NCBI GenBank assembly: GCA_025994075.1
Contig: JAMQGV010000050.1
Location: forward strand, 1 to 64,000
Length of the DNA stretch: 64,000 bases
Reading direction: 5' to 3'
Source of the DNA: Vicinamibacteria bacterium
Lineage (GTDB): Bacteria > Acidobacteriota > Vicinamibacteria > Fen-336
Shown here in pieces: positions 1-8,649 of the stretch. The translations under genes were made by a program, and so were the position numbers. Numbering within the stretch: the stretch's first letter is position 1; each line of letters opens with the position of its first letter. The notes beneath the pieces were generated by a model. That model made no database searches and had not been told where the DNA came from. It saw only the letters and a program-made list of their open reading frames with translations.

Positions 1-491
1 GCCGCCGGCCGCGCAGCCGCAGGGGCGGCCATCGGACGCGCTGGCGTCGGCGGCGCCGGCGCTCGCTGCGGCGCGGGCCGCACCGGCGGCGCTTCGCCCG
101 TCAGCGCCGCCAGCCGGGCCGCCGACTCCGCGTCGCCGGGGGCGAACATCAGGGCGGCGCGGTAGCTGGCGGTGGCGGCGGCCGTGTCGCCCTGCGCCTG
201 CTGGCACTCGCCGAGGAAACGGTGCGCCAGCGCGTTGTCCGGCACCGCCTTCACCACCGCCTCGAACTCGGCCCGGGCCCCCGCGTAGTCTCCGCTGTCG
301 AGCAGCGCGCGGCCGAGCGTCATCCGCGCGGCAGGGTACGCGGGGTGCTTCGCCAGGCCCTCCCGGCACACACGGATGGCGTCCTCGAGTTCGCCCTCCT
401 TGCGCAGTTCCTCCGCAAGTTGCGCGAACAGGCGCGAGGCGGGGTCCTTGTCGAGGCGCTTGCGGAGCTCGTCGATGCGCGGGTTGGCCAA
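1..491 (-). CDS. TPR-repeat protein, C-terminus cut by window edge
   Basis: The reading frame starts at a TTG (complement of 489-491) preceded by an AGAGGG ribosome-binding site about 7 nt upstream, and runs off the left edge after 163 codons. The visible protein has helix-turn-helix repeats of the tetratricopeptide type: residues about 15-50 (RLFAQLAEELRKEGELEDAI), 50-85 and 85-120, with the usual Gly/Ala/Pro positions (AYPAARMTLGRALLDSGDY). From about residue 140 it becomes Ala/Pro-rich. It is the last visible gene downstream of pilMNOPQ and two lipoproteins, so a pilus or envelope scaffold role is plausible but inferred. No ATG or GTG suits the beginning of the repeat, which is why TTG was chosen. 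Confidence 0.7.
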   Translation of the reverse strand, partial: MANPRIDELRKRLDKDPASRLFAQLAEELRKEGELEDAIRVCREGLAKHPAYPAARMTLGRALLDSGDYAGARAEFEAVVKAVPDNALAHRFLGECQQAQGDTAAATASYRAALMFAPGDAESAARLAALTGEAPPVRPAPQRAPAPPTPARPMAAPAAARPA

Positions 492-513
492 GTGCGCCCT
501 CTCGAAGCAGGAA

Positions 514-549
514 AGGTCCCGAGGGGCGTGGTCGCGCCCCCCGGGACCT
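514..549 (-). terminator. Strong hairpin between lipoprotein and TPR gene; possible attenuator or weak terminator
   Basis: The arms AGGTCCC (514-520) and GGGACCT (543-549) are perfectly complementary, and an inner GGGGCG/CGCCCC pair extends the stem. Read on the minus strand the hairpin is followed by only three T residues (CCTTTCC), so it is a poor intrinsic terminator. It could reduce read-through into the TPR gene or act as an mRNA-stabilising element. Confidence 0.35.
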
Positions 550-573
550 GGAGATCCTACCGGAGTCTGCCGG

Positions 574-1407
574 TCAGTTCACCGTGATGCTGGCCTGGCA
601 TGCCGCGGCGGAGCCGCCGTTGTCGGTCACGATGTGGTAGACGTTCCAGGTGCCGACCGTGTTGAACACGTGGTTGACGTCGGGCTTGTCCTGCTTCGAG
701 TTGTCGTCGCCGAAGAACCACTCGTAGCGGACGATCGTCCCGTCGGAGTCGCTCGCGGTCGACTGGAACAGCGTCTGCGAACCGCGCCGGATCGTGCAGG
801 CAGTGGCGCTCGTGCAGGTGGACCCGCCACTGACGACCTCCACGCGGAAGTTGCAGGTCGGCGCCGCGTTGCCCGGAATCTGCGGGAACAGCCGCGGCTC
901 GGCGGAGCGCAGCTCGATGCGGACGACCCGCTCCTGCGCGGCGTTGGCGTCGGTGCCCACCGGCCGGGCGCTGACCAGCACGCTGGTGTCGGCCGTGACG
1001 TCCGACCGCACCGGCGAGTAGTAGGTGACCCGCGCCACGCCGTCGCTGCCGCTGGTGGCGGTCGCCTCGGCGGCGCGGATGCGGCGGCCGTCCGTCGTGG
1101 TCAGTTCGCCGATGTCGGCGTTGCGGCCGTTGGCATCGGTGATCTTGAAGACCACGGCGCGGCCCGAGAGCGGCTGGCCGTTCTGGTCGCGCACCGTCGC
1201 CCGGATCGCGGACGACGAGAAGCCGTCGGCCGTGACCACGTCGGGGCTGGCCTCGAGCCGCAGCGCGATGCCAAGTTCCGCGGGACCCTCGAACTCGTCG
1301 GGGATCGTGACCTTGTCGAGGCCGCAGCCGGTGAGGCTGAGAGCAACGGCCGCGGCAGCGCAGCGGCTGCCCCAGCCGGACATCACGCGTCGCTGAATCT
1401 CTCGCAT
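574..1407 (-). CDS. Lipoprotein with Ig-like and PKD domains
   Basis: This 277-residue protein begins with a lipoprotein signal peptide ending in the lipobox LTGC (residues 25-28), so it should be diacylated and membrane anchored. Residues about 45-150 resemble a bacterial Ig-like (Big) fold (ADGFSSSAIRATVRDQNGQP, then VFKITDANG). The C-terminal 90 residues form a PKD domain (DSDGTIVRYEWFFGDD, then GTWNVYHIVTDN). Four cysteines in the middle (CNF, CTSATAC) may form disulfides. It follows the upstream lipoprotein gene by 10 nt with a GAGAGG ribosome-binding site, in the pil operon. Extracellular adhesion or pilus-associated scaffolding is inferred. An internal ATG at codon 9 is an alternative start. 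Confidence 0.75.
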   Translation of the reverse strand: MREIQRRVMSGWGSRCAAAAVALSLTGCGLDKVTIPDEFEGPAELGIALRLEASPDVVTADGFSSSAIRATVRDQNGQPLSGRAVVFKITDANGRNADIGELTTTDGRRIRAAEATATSGSDGVARVTYYSPVRSDVTADTSVLVSARPVGTDANAAQERVVRIELRSAEPRLFPQIPGNAAPTCNFRVEVVSGGSTCTSATACTIRRGSQTLFQSTASDSDGTIVRYEWFFGDDNSKQDKPDVNHVFNTVGTWNVYHIVTDNGGSAAACQASITVN

Positions 1408-1417
1408 GGGCGTCCTC

Positions 1418-2026
1418 TCACTGCCAGTCGGCGAAGTCGATCTGCAGGCGGCCGGTCGCCGACACGGCCTGTCCCCCTACGGTCCGCCCGTAGATCGTGA
1501 TTTCGGCAATGCACGTCAGGACCATCGCGCCGCCGGGGGGCGCAACCGAGAGGTTCGGGTCCGAGGCCCGCAGGTTCCGGAGCGGCGCCTCCAGCTTGGC
1601 CTGGGCGCGGACGACCTCGATCGGAAGGCTGGCGGTGCCGCCCGTGGCCACGTCGACCGCTCCCGAAAGGGGGCCCGTGATCCGGTACGGTACGTCCACT
1701 CCCTCCGTGGCGCGGCCATCCGAGCGGATGTAGCGAACGTCGTAGCGATCGAAGATGATCGCGTTTGCCAGGATCGTCGTGGAGTTGCCGACCGGGTTCT
1801 TCGCCCTGTTCGCCACGGCGATGGTCGTGAGGTCGGCGACGACGCCGGGCAGGCTGGGGCTGCTCGGGGGCGTGAACACGTCGGACTGCAGCGGCACGCC
1901 TCCGTTGATGCTCGCGATCAGCAGGTTGACGTCGGCGTCGTTGCTCTTCACGTAGTCCGGCACGCCGACGCATCCGGACGCCCCGAGCGCGATCACGACC
2001 GCGATCCAGGCCTTGCTCGCCTTCAT
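1418..2026 (-). CDS. Lipoprotein of the pil operon, unknown function
   Basis: The 202-residue product starts MKASKAW, directly after GGGAGGGGAGC, a good ribosome-binding site; an ATG 13 codons upstream lacks one and was not used. The signal peptide ends in the lipobox ASGC. The remainder is mainly beta-rich (IIFDRYDVRYIRSDGR, then YRITGPLSGAVDV). I do not recognise a named domain. It lies 51 nt downstream of pilQ and 10 nt upstream of the Ig/PKD lipoprotein. Lipoproteins next to pilQ often assist secretin assembly (pilotins) or sit at the pilus base, but nothing in the sequence proves this. Confidence 0.7.
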   Translation of the reverse strand: MKASKAWIAVVIALGASGCVGVPDYVKSNDADVNLLIASINGGVPLQSDVFTPPSSPSLPGVVADLTTIAVANRAKNPVGNSTTILANAIIFDRYDVRYIRSDGRATEGVDVPYRITGPLSGAVDVATGGTASLPIEVVRAQAKLEAPLRNLRASDPNLSVAPPGGAMVLTCIAEITIYGRTVGGQAVSATGRLQIDFADWQ

Positions 2027-2077
2027 GCTCCCCTCCCGAAGCCGCCGGGTGAATTCGTTTCGCATGGCGGTGCCCCC

Positions 2078-4453
2078 TTAGTCCTTGAGGATCCGCGGCG
2101 TGATGAAGATCACCAGCTCCGCGTTCTGGGTCGTTACCGCCTTGTTCCGGAACAGGTAGCCCAGGACCGGGATCTTGGAGAAGAACGGCACGGAGTTCAC
2201 GTTGTTGCTCTCCTGGTTCTGGTAGATGCCGCCGATCACGGCCGTCGCCCCGTCTCTCACGAGCAGGTTGGTGGTCGCAGACTGGGTGTTGATGGCAGTG
2301 ACGCCGGCCACCACGTCGCCGGGCGAGTTGTTCTCGACCAGCACCTTGAGCTGCACCGTGCCCGCGTTGGTGATCTGGGGCGTGACGTCCAGGGTCAGCG
2401 TCGCGTCCTTGAACGAGGTCGTGATCGTGTTGTTGGCCGTGGTCTGGTAGGGGATCTGAGTACCCTGCTTGATGTTGGCCGACATGTTGTTCTGCGTCGC
2501 GATGCGCGGCGTCGACAGGATCCGGACCCGGCCCTGGCGCTCGAGCGCGGTCAGCGCCGCGTCGAGGCTGAAGTTGCCGAGGATGTTGCCCATCGAGACG
2601 CCGATCCCGGCGGTGCTGCCGTTGGCCGGCAGGTTGACGGCGTACCCGCGCCCCGCGGGTGCCTGGTTGCCGATGCCGGCCACGTCCGTCTGGCCGCCCT
2701 GATTCGCCGAGATGCCCTGTGCCGCCTGGGCCGCGCCGCCGTTGATCACGATCGAGTTCGGGAACACCAGGTTCGTCGTGTTGCCGAAGCGGGTCGACTG
2801 CTCGTGGTTGAAGCCCCACTGCACGCCGATGTCACGGGTGAAGTTGCGGGTGGTGACCACGATCCGCGCCTCGATCTCGACCTGCGGCGTCGGACGGTCG
2901 AGGTCGGCGATCAGCTCGCGGACCTTCTCCAGCCGGTCCTCGAGGTCGGTGACGATCATCGTCTGGGTGCGGGCGTCCATCGTGATGTTGCCGCGCGGCG
3001 ACAGCGCGATCTTCTTGATGGTCGGCTCGAGCTCGGCGCCCTTCGCGTAGGCCAGGCGCCAGCGGCGGGTGGCCAGCGGTCCGGCCAGGCCCTTCTCCTC
3101 GTCCAGCTTCCGGCGCTCGTTCTGCTCGCGCTGCAGGTCGGCCAGCCGCGCGATGCGGATCACGTTGTCCTCGATGTTCATGCCGAGGCCGTTGGTCTTC
3201 AGGATCAGGTCGAGGGCCTGGTCCCAGGGCACCTCCACGAGCTTCAGGCTGACCTTGCCGCTGACGCCGGGGTTGATCACGACGTTGAGGCCCGAGATGT
3301 CGGCGAACAGCCTGAAGATGTCGACCAGGTCGCCGTCCTTGAAGTCCAGGTTGATCGGGTGGCCCGTGAACTTCTTCGGCTCGTTCGCGGGCAACGGCGT
3401 GTTCTCGGGCGCGGGCGCCTGGACGTAGGCGGGCGTCACGACCGCGGGCGCGGGCGGCGCCGCCACGGGGGCAGCCACGACCGCCGCGGGCGCGGCAGGC
3501 CGGATCGCGGCCAGCGGCTCGGGGGCCGCCGGACGTCCTTCGCCGCCGAACACGATCTTGAGGCCGTCGTTCGCCTCGACGATGCGGTACGGCGCGCGCG
3601 CGGCCAGGTCGAGCACGAGGCGCGCGACCTTCGGCTCGCCGGCCGAGAACTGCGCGACGCGGGCCTTGCGGACGGGCTCGACGCCGACGTCGACGGGGCG
3701 CACCGGCACGCGGCTCGTGACGCCCGGGAAATCGACGACCAGGCGGTCCGGGTTGCCAAGGAAGAAGTCCTGGTAACCCAGACGGCCGTCGGCCCGGACG
3801 GTGACGGCCAGCGCGCCGTCCTCCTCGGCGGTGGTGACGCCGAGAATCCGGGTTGCGCGGGCACCGCCGGTGGCCGCCTCCGGGCGGCCCGTGGCGATGA
3901 TGACCGGGGCCGCGACCGGCGCGGGCGGCTCGGCGGCCACGGGCTCCGCGACGGCGGTCTCGGGCGCAGCCGGCGGAGCGGGTGCCGGGTCCACGCTCGC
4001 CGCCGCGGCCGGCTCGGCCGCCGTCGGGGCTGCGCCAGCAGTCTCGGCGGCACGCTCGAACAGCAGGTGCAGCGAGCGGTCGCGCGAGAAGATCTGGTAC
4101 GGGACCAGCGAGGCCAGCCGCACCTCGACGCGGGCCAGCGTGCGGCCGTCGCCCCGGACCATGCTCGCCACCCGCACCGACTCCACCTCGCGCGAGCCGA
4201 CCGCGATGCGCGAGGGCATCTTGGAGGCGTCGAGCTCCGGCAGGTCGACCACGAGCGTCAGCGGGTCGGGACTGTAGTACGTGTAGGCGACGGGCGCGCT
4301 GCACTCGAGGACGAGCCGCGTGGCGCTCTCCCCCGCCTCCTGGCGGATGTCGGACAGCACGGCCGCCGCACCCTCCTGCGCCAGCGCGGCCGGAGCCGCA
4401 GCGGCCAGGAGCAGGGCCGACGTCAGCAGGGCCCCAGCGAGCTTGCCTCTCAT
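2078..4453 (-). CDS. pilQ: Type IV pilus secretin PilQ
   Basis: This 791-residue outer-membrane secretin forms the pore through which the type IV pilus passes. A signal peptide (residues 1-25, ending ALAQ) is followed by two AMIN domains (about 35-135 and 200-300) joined by Ala/Pro-rich linkers. AMIN domains bind peptidoglycan. Next come the short secretin/TonB N-domain (about 365-435), a secretin N domain (about 460-530) and the C-terminal secretin barrel, ending in VPFFSKIPVLGYLFRNK and the terminal strand VIFITPRIL, typical of the family. The start codon overlaps the pilP stop by 4 nt (ATGA), so translation is probably coupled. Length and domain order fit PilQ of Myxococcota and Acidobacteriota. 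Confidence 0.95.
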   Translation of the reverse strand: MRGKLAGALLTSALLLAAAAPAALAQEGAAAVLSDIRQEAGESATRLVLECSAPVAYTYYSPDPLTLVVDLPELDASKMPSRIAVGSREVESVRVASMVRGDGRTLARVEVRLASLVPYQIFSRDRSLHLLFERAAETAGAAPTAAEPAAAASVDPAPAPPAAPETAVAEPVAAEPPAPVAAPVIIATGRPEAATGGARATRILGVTTAEEDGALAVTVRADGRLGYQDFFLGNPDRLVVDFPGVTSRVPVRPVDVGVEPVRKARVAQFSAGEPKVARLVLDLAARAPYRIVEANDGLKIVFGGEGRPAAPEPLAAIRPAAPAAVVAAPVAAPPAPAVVTPAYVQAPAPENTPLPANEPKKFTGHPINLDFKDGDLVDIFRLFADISGLNVVINPGVSGKVSLKLVEVPWDQALDLILKTNGLGMNIEDNVIRIARLADLQREQNERRKLDEEKGLAGPLATRRWRLAYAKGAELEPTIKKIALSPRGNITMDARTQTMIVTDLEDRLEKVRELIADLDRPTPQVEIEARIVVTTRNFTRDIGVQWGFNHEQSTRFGNTTNLVFPNSIVINGGAAQAAQGISANQGGQTDVAGIGNQAPAGRGYAVNLPANGSTAGIGVSMGNILGNFSLDAALTALERQGRVRILSTPRIATQNNMSANIKQGTQIPYQTTANNTITTSFKDATLTLDVTPQITNAGTVQLKVLVENNSPGDVVAGVTAINTQSATTNLLVRDGATAVIGGIYQNQESNNVNSVPFFSKIPVLGYLFRNKAVTTQNAELVIFITPRILKD

Positions 4454-4995
4454 TGCCTCGCCTCCTCGGACGGATACAAAGACTTCTTCACGGTGTTGAC
4501 TCGCGACCGGTTGAACTCGTCGGTGTAGCGCTGATTCAGGGTGATCGTGGCCCCATCCATGCCGGTGATCTCCCCGTCGTAGAGCTTCTGGCCCACGCGC
4601 ATCGGATACGACTTGCCGTCGGGCCCCTGGATCAGGGCGATGAAGCCGTCGGGCGTGCGGACGATGCCGCGCAGGGTGAGTTCCTGGACCAGGAAGCCGG
4701 CCGGGCCCTTGGGCCGCGGGCCCGACGGGGCTCCGGAGGCCGCGGTGACGGGCCGCAGCAGGCTCACGAAGGGGTCGCGGCGGCCGGCGCTCGAGTACTG
4801 GTACCCGTCGGCCGGGGCCTCGAGGTCCTCCCCGAGCAAGCTCTTGATCGACTCGTCAGGCGACGGCGGCGCCATCGGCATCGCCTCGCCCTCGGGCTCG
4901 GCGGGCGCCTCGACCTGCGGCGACGGGGCAGGCGCCTGGGCTGCGGCGCTGCCCGCGAGGCCGAGGGCGAGGAGCGCGGCGATCATCCACTTCAT
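4450..4995 (-). CDS. pilP: Type IV pilus assembly lipoprotein-like protein PilP
   Basis: This 181-residue exported protein has a signal peptide (MKWMIAALLALGLAGSAAAQ). It lacks the cysteine of a classical lipobox, so it may be periplasmic rather than lipidated. After a Pro/Glu-rich linker, the PilP domain (about residues 65-170) contains the family pattern GRRDPFVSLL, GFLVQELTLRGIVRTPDG and a later strand pair (VGQKLYDGEITGMDGATITL). PilP links the inner-membrane PilN/PilO platform to the PilQ secretin. It overlaps pilO and pilQ by 4 nt on each side. Confidence 0.9.
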   Translation of the reverse strand: MKWMIAALLALGLAGSAAAQAPAPSPQVEAPAEPEGEAMPMAPPSPDESIKSLLGEDLEAPADGYQYSSAGRRDPFVSLLRPVTAASGAPSGPRPKGPAGFLVQELTLRGIVRTPDGFIALIQGPDGKSYPMRVGQKLYDGEITGMDGATITLNQRYTDEFNRSRVNTVKKSLYPSEEARQ

Positions 4996-5588
4996 CGCTT
5001 GCCCTTTCCTTTCGCCGCCTTGGCCGGCGCCTCCTGGTAGACGTAGGTGTTGGCGACGATCGCGGCGGACACGGTCGCCATGTCGGTCTGCTTGCCCAGG
5101 TTGCGCAGCGAGACCTTCCCGACGTTGACCAGCCGCGGCAGGCGGCTGACCGAGTCGAAGAAGCGCGCCAGGTTGTGGTAGGTCCCGGTCAGCCCGATCT
5201 GGATCGGCGCCTCCAGGTAGAACTCGCGCTGCACGGGCGTGGACGGCGTGAAGCGGGTGACGCTGAGCGTCGAGCTGTAGGCGAGGAGCTGCACCGCGCG
5301 GATGATCTGCGGCGTCTCCTTCTGGGCCGGCAGGTACTTGGACATCACCTGCAGGCGCGCCTCCAGCGCGGCCAGCTCCTTCTTCAGCTCTTCCTGGCGC
5401 GCGGCGGCGACCTCGAGCTGCTTGATCTCCGCGCGCAGGTCCTCGAGCTCCTTGGCCTTCCGGGCACGCTCGGCCTCGGCTTCGGTCCAGTAGAGCTGGT
5501 AGAAGGCGCCACCGATCACGATTGCGAGCACGACCCCGACACCGGCCTGGCCGGCGAGGGGCAGCTTGGTGAGAGGGTTCTCGGCCAT
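4992..5588 (-). CDS. pilO: Type IV pilus inner-membrane platform protein PilO
   Basis: The 198-residue product starts at MAENPLTK; the longer open frame upstream is only read-through of pilN in another frame. One transmembrane segment (about residues 15-35, VGVVLAIVIGGAFYQLYW) is followed by a coiled coil rich in Glu/Lys/Arg (about 36-75) and a periplasmic ferredoxin-like domain (PIQIGLTGTYHNLARFFDSV), the classic PilO layout. PilO pairs with PilN and contacts PilP. A lysine-rich C-terminal tail ends KGKGKR. There is an 11-nt gap from pilN and a 4-nt overlap with pilP. Confidence 0.92.
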   Translation of the reverse strand: MAENPLTKLPLAGQAGVGVVLAIVIGGAFYQLYWTEAEAERARKAKELEDLRAEIKQLEVAAARQEELKKELAALEARLQVMSKYLPAQKETPQIIRAVQLLAYSSTLSVTRFTPSTPVQREFYLEAPIQIGLTGTYHNLARFFDSVSRLPRLVNVGKVSLRNLGKQTDMATVSAAIVANTYVYQEAPAKAAKGKGKR

Positions 5589-5599
5589 CGCTCTTGCCC

Positions 5600-6280
5600 C
5601 TACTTCTTCGCCGCGGCCTTGGCGGCCCCGGCCTTGTCCTTGGCGGCCTTGTCCTCGGCGGCCTTCTTCGCCGCCCGGGCAGCCACCTCGGGGTTCTGGA
5701 ATGTCGCCGTCAGCGTGAAGGTCACCACGTTGCGCTGGGCCTGGCTCGACACCAGGTCGACCGTGGGGAACCAGCACTTGCCCCTGCCGGCGGGGGTGGC
5801 GGGATCACAGCCGTCTCCGCGGCGCTGGAGCTGTTCCATGAACGCCGCGAAGGCGTTCATGGTGTTGGCCTGGCCGCTGAACCGGAGCTGGTTGCCGTTC
5901 TGGTCCACCTGGGTCAGCCACAGCAGGTCGGGCAGCGCCTGGGAGATCTCGTCGAGCATGCGCACGGCGCTCTTCTGGTTCGAGCGCAGGTCCTCGATCA
6001 CTCCGAGCTTGGTGCGGGCGGCGTTCCGCTTGCGCTCCAGTTCCTCGACCTGCTTCTTGGTCTCGGCGAGCTGGGCCTGGCGCTGCTTTGCCTTGCCGAT
6101 GTCGTCGTCGAGCGAGGCGATCTGGCTGCTCATGTAGAACCAGCCGGCCGCCGCGCCGAGCGCGGCCAGGCCGGCGAGGCCGCCGACGATCAGGTACGCC
6201 TGGACGGCGCCCGGGGCCGCCGCTGCCTTCTTGGCGCCGGCCGCGGGGCGGTCCGCGGCGAGGAGGTTGATGCGGATCAT
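5600..6280 (-). CDS. pilN: Type IV pilus assembly protein PilN
   Basis: The protein has 226 residues. The N-terminal MIRINLLA motif is the short cytoplasmic peptide that PilN inserts into PilM. One transmembrane helix follows (about residues 25-50), then a coiled coil (QIASLDDDIGKAKQRQAQLA) and a periplasmic domain. The C-terminus is Ala/Lys-rich, extended compared with proteobacterial PilN. A Cys pair at CDPATPAGRGKC lies in the periplasmic part and could form a disulfide. The start overlaps the pilM stop by 4 nt. Confidence 0.92.
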   Translation of the reverse strand: MIRINLLAADRPAAGAKKAAAAPGAVQAYLIVGGLAGLAALGAAAGWFYMSSQIASLDDDIGKAKQRQAQLAETKKQVEELERKRNAARTKLGVIEDLRSNQKSAVRMLDEISQALPDLLWLTQVDQNGNQLRFSGQANTMNAFAAFMEQLQRRGDGCDPATPAGRGKCWFPTVDLVSSQAQRNVVTFTLTATFQNPEVAARAAKKAAEDKAAKDKAGAAKAAAKK

Positions 6281-7350
6281 CGGTCGCCCACCTTTCGGAT
6301 GGCCAGACCGACCGCGATGGCGGCCTGGGGACCGATCTCAGTGAGCCAGTCGGGATCGAAGTCCTTCGCGTTGTAGGTGATCGCGTTGAACGGGTTGAGC
6401 AGCTCGACGCCGGCGTCGAAGCGCTCCCCGATCAGCTCCTGCAGGCCGGGCACCCGGGCGGAACCGCCCGAGAGGTAGATGCGGTCGATCCGGTCCTCGG
6501 ACGAGGTCGCCTTGAAGAAGTCGAAGGTCTTCTGGATCTCCATCGCGATGCTCTCGGACACCACCTGGAAGATGGGGTCGAGCTGGCTCGCGTCGGCCCC
6601 CTCGACGGGCTGGCCGCGCTTGAGCGCCTCGGCCTGCTCGAACGAGAGGTTGAGGTCCTTCTGGATGGCATCCGTGTACTGGTTGCCGCCCACCGCGATG
6701 TCGCGGTTGAAGATGGAGGTCGTGCCCTTGACGATGTTGATGTTCATGATCGAGGCGCCGATGTTGAGCAGCGCCACGATGGTGCCGGGGTCGGAGCCGT
6801 AGTTGACCTCGTAGCAGTTCTGGAGCGCGAAGACGTCGACGTCCACGATCTGCGGGGTCTTGCCGGCCTGCGAGATCGCCGACGTGTAGTCGGAGATCTT
6901 GTCCTTCTTCACCGCCACCAGCAGCACGTCCATGTTCGTGCCGTCGCCGCCGCCTTCGATCATCTCGTAGTCGATGGCGACGTCCTGGATGTCGAACGGG
7001 ATGTACTGCTCGGCTTCCCAGTGGATCGACTCGGCGAGTTCCTCGGGGCTCATCTGGGGCAGGCTGATCTTCTTGACGATCACCGCGTTGCCCGAGACGC
7101 TCGTGGCCACGTCGACGCTCTTGATCTTCTGGGAGGTGAAGACGCGGCTGATCGCGTCCACGACCGACCCCGCGTCCATGATCGCCCCGTCGACGATCGC
7201 CTCAGGGGACAGGTTCTCGATCCCGATGTTGACGAGCGAGAACTGGTCGCCGGCCTTGCCGCTCGCCTTCAGCTCCACGGCCTTGATGGCCGAGGAGCCG
7301 ATGTCGAGGCCGACGAGCCCTTTCTTCTTACCGAAGCTGAACAGAGCCAC
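6277..7350 (-). CDS. pilM: Type IV pilus actin-like ATPase PilM
   Basis: This 357-residue cytoplasmic protein has the actin/FtsA fold and recruits PilN to the pilus machine. Residues 15-30 (GLDIGSSAIKAVEL) are the phosphate-1 nucleotide loop. The central part carries the SHS2-type segment (HWEAEQYIPFDIQDVAIDYE), and the adenosine motif appears at YLSGGSARVPGLQELI. The start is GTG (complement 7348-7350) with AGAGGC just upstream. It is the first gene of the pil operon and follows a roughly 110-nt leader from the promoter at 7474-7502. Confidence 0.95.
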   Translation of the reverse strand: MALFSFGKKKGLVGLDIGSSAIKAVELKASGKAGDQFSLVNIGIENLSPEAIVDGAIMDAGSVVDAISRVFTSQKIKSVDVATSVSGNAVIVKKISLPQMSPEELAESIHWEAEQYIPFDIQDVAIDYEMIEGGGDGTNMDVLLVAVKKDKISDYTSAISQAGKTPQIVDVDVFALQNCYEVNYGSDPGTIVALLNIGASIMNINIVKGTTSIFNRDIAVGGNQYTDAIQKDLNLSFEQAEALKRGQPVEGADASQLDPIFQVVSESIAMEIQKTFDFFKATSSEDRIDRIYLSGGSARVPGLQELIGERFDAGVELLNPFNAITYNAKDFDPDWLTEIGPQAAIAVGLAIRKVGDR

Positions 7351-7473
7351 GGTTGCCTCTCATCTCAGTGGGCGCCTTGCGCTGCCGCCCCGTTTGCACG
7401 TCCATCGCGGCGCCCTCCCACCGGCGACCGCGAGGTGATCCGAACTTACGCCGAGGACTTAAAGTGCTTCGTG

Positions 7474-7502
7474 AAGGTAACAAAGGGTCAAGACCATGTC
7501 AA
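7474..7502 (-). promoter_or_regulatory. Sigma-70-type promoter of the pilMNOPQ operon
   Basis: On the minus strand TTGACA (7497-7502) is followed after exactly 17 nt by TACCTT (7474-7479), a near-consensus housekeeping promoter. Transcription would start near 7467, giving a leader of about 115 nt before the pilM GTG. The rest of the 318-nt gap (7351-7668) holds the glpX terminator and no gene that I can support. This promoter differs from most others in the window, which have a -10 but no obvious -35. Confidence 0.75.
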
Positions 7503-7596
7503 GCGGAAAATCAACCCCGGCCAGTTAAGTGCGCTCTGGGGCTGGACTCTCCGCCTTTTTGAGCTTCCCGTCAAGTGTCCGGCCACACGAATCGCG

Positions 7597-7641
7597 AAAA
7601 AAAATCGCCCCGGAGGCACGCTGCGAGCGTCCTCCGGGGCG
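7597..7641 (-). terminator. Rho-independent terminator after glpX
   Basis: Read on the minus strand, an 11-bp GC-rich stem (CGCCCCGGAGG pairing with CCTCCGGGGCG) with a 13-nt loop is followed by a run of eight T residues (the A run at 7597-7604). It begins about 28 nt beyond the glpX stop and closes the 12706-7669 operon. It is the only textbook intrinsic terminator I found in the window. Confidence 0.92.
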
Positions 7642-7668
7642 GGGGAAAGGGGCCCGGAATGCGTGGCG

Positions 7669-8640
7669 CTAGAAGCGCACCTTGACGTCGGGCCGGTCGG
7701 CCGCATGGATGGTGTCGATGAAACGGACCTGGTGGGGCACCGTGGTCATCACCAGCACGTGGGTGCGGATCCCGTCGCCGAAGAAGCGGACGCCCTGCAG
7801 CAGGGTTCCGTCCGTCACGCCGGCGGCAGCGAAGATCACGTTCTTGCCCGGGGCCAGATCTTCCGTACGGTACACCTTTTCGAGGTCGGTGATCCCCATC
7901 CGCTCGAGGCGCTCGCGATCGAGCGGCTTGGTCAGCACCAGGCGGCCCTGGATCTCGCCGTTGAGGCAGCGCATCGCGGCCGCGGTCAGCACTCCTTCCG
8001 GAGCGCCGCCGATGCCCATCACGGCGTGGACGCCGGTGCCGGCCACCGCGGCGGTGATGCCGGCCGAGAGGTCGCCGTCGCCGATCAGCCGGATGCGGGC
8101 CCCGGCGCGCCGGATGTCCGCGATCAGCTTCTCGTGGCGGGGCCGGTCGAGCACCATCACCGTCAGGTCGTGGACCGAGCGGCCCAGCGCGCCGGCGATC
8201 GCCTTGAGGTTGTCCTCGACCGGGGCGTTGATGTCGACCTTGCCCTTGGAGGAGGGGCCGACCACCAGCTTGTCCATGTAGATGTCGGGCGCGTGCAGCA
8301 GGCCGCCCTTCTCGGAGGCCGCCAGCACCGCGATCGCGTTGCCGGCCCCGGTGGCGCACAGGTTGGTGCCCTCGAGCGGGTCGACGGCGATGTCGATCGC
8401 CGTGTTGCCCTCGCCGCGGCCCACCTTCTCCCCGATGAACAGCATCGGGGCCTCGTCGCGCTCGCCTTCGCCGATGACGATGGTGCCGTCGATGTCGACG
8501 GACTCCATCTCCTTGCGCATGGCCTCGACGGCCACCTGGTCCGAGTACTTCCGGTCGCCCTGGCCCATGGTGCGGGCGGCGGCGATCGCCGCCCGCTCCA
8601 CGACCCGGACGAACTCCAGGGACAGGTCGTCGCGATTCAT
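7669..8640 (-). CDS. glpX: Class II fructose-1,6-bisphosphatase (GlpX type)
   Basis: This 323-residue enzyme hydrolyses fructose 1,6-bisphosphate to fructose 6-phosphate, a key gluconeogenic step. Family signatures are DGTIVIGEGERDEAPML (about residues 50-65), the metal site AVDPLEGTN (about 85-93) and the later MGIGGAPEGVLTAAA. Length is normal for GlpX. It is the last gene of the operon with acyl-CoA dehydrogenase, crotonase and thiolase, 9 nt after the dehydrogenase stop. Co-expression with acyl-CoA breakdown would let acetyl-CoA-derived carbon flow to sugars; this link is an inference from position. Confidence 0.93.
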   Translation of the reverse strand: MNRDDLSLEFVRVVERAAIAAARTMGQGDRKYSDQVAVEAMRKEMESVDIDGTIVIGEGERDEAPMLFIGEKVGRGEGNTAIDIAVDPLEGTNLCATGAGNAIAVLAASEKGGLLHAPDIYMDKLVVGPSSKGKVDINAPVEDNLKAIAGALGRSVHDLTVMVLDRPRHEKLIADIRRAGARIRLIGDGDLSAGITAAVAGTGVHAVMGIGGAPEGVLTAAAMRCLNGEIQGRLVLTKPLDRERLERMGITDLEKVYRTEDLAPGKNVIFAAAGVTDGTLLQGVRFFGDGIRTHVLVMTTVPHQVRFIDTIHAADRPDVKVRF

Positions 8641-8649
8641 CCTGGCTCC

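Noticed and set aside
1406..4528. Very long plus-strand open frame opposite pilQ and pilP
   Set aside because: High GC makes antisense frames long. The translation is Arg/Gly/Asp/Val-rich without domains, while the minus strand holds clear pil genes.
7351..7596. Small RNA or riboswitch in the pilM leader
   Set aside because: Apart from the promoter and terminator I see no conserved aptamer elements or convincing alternative hairpins.
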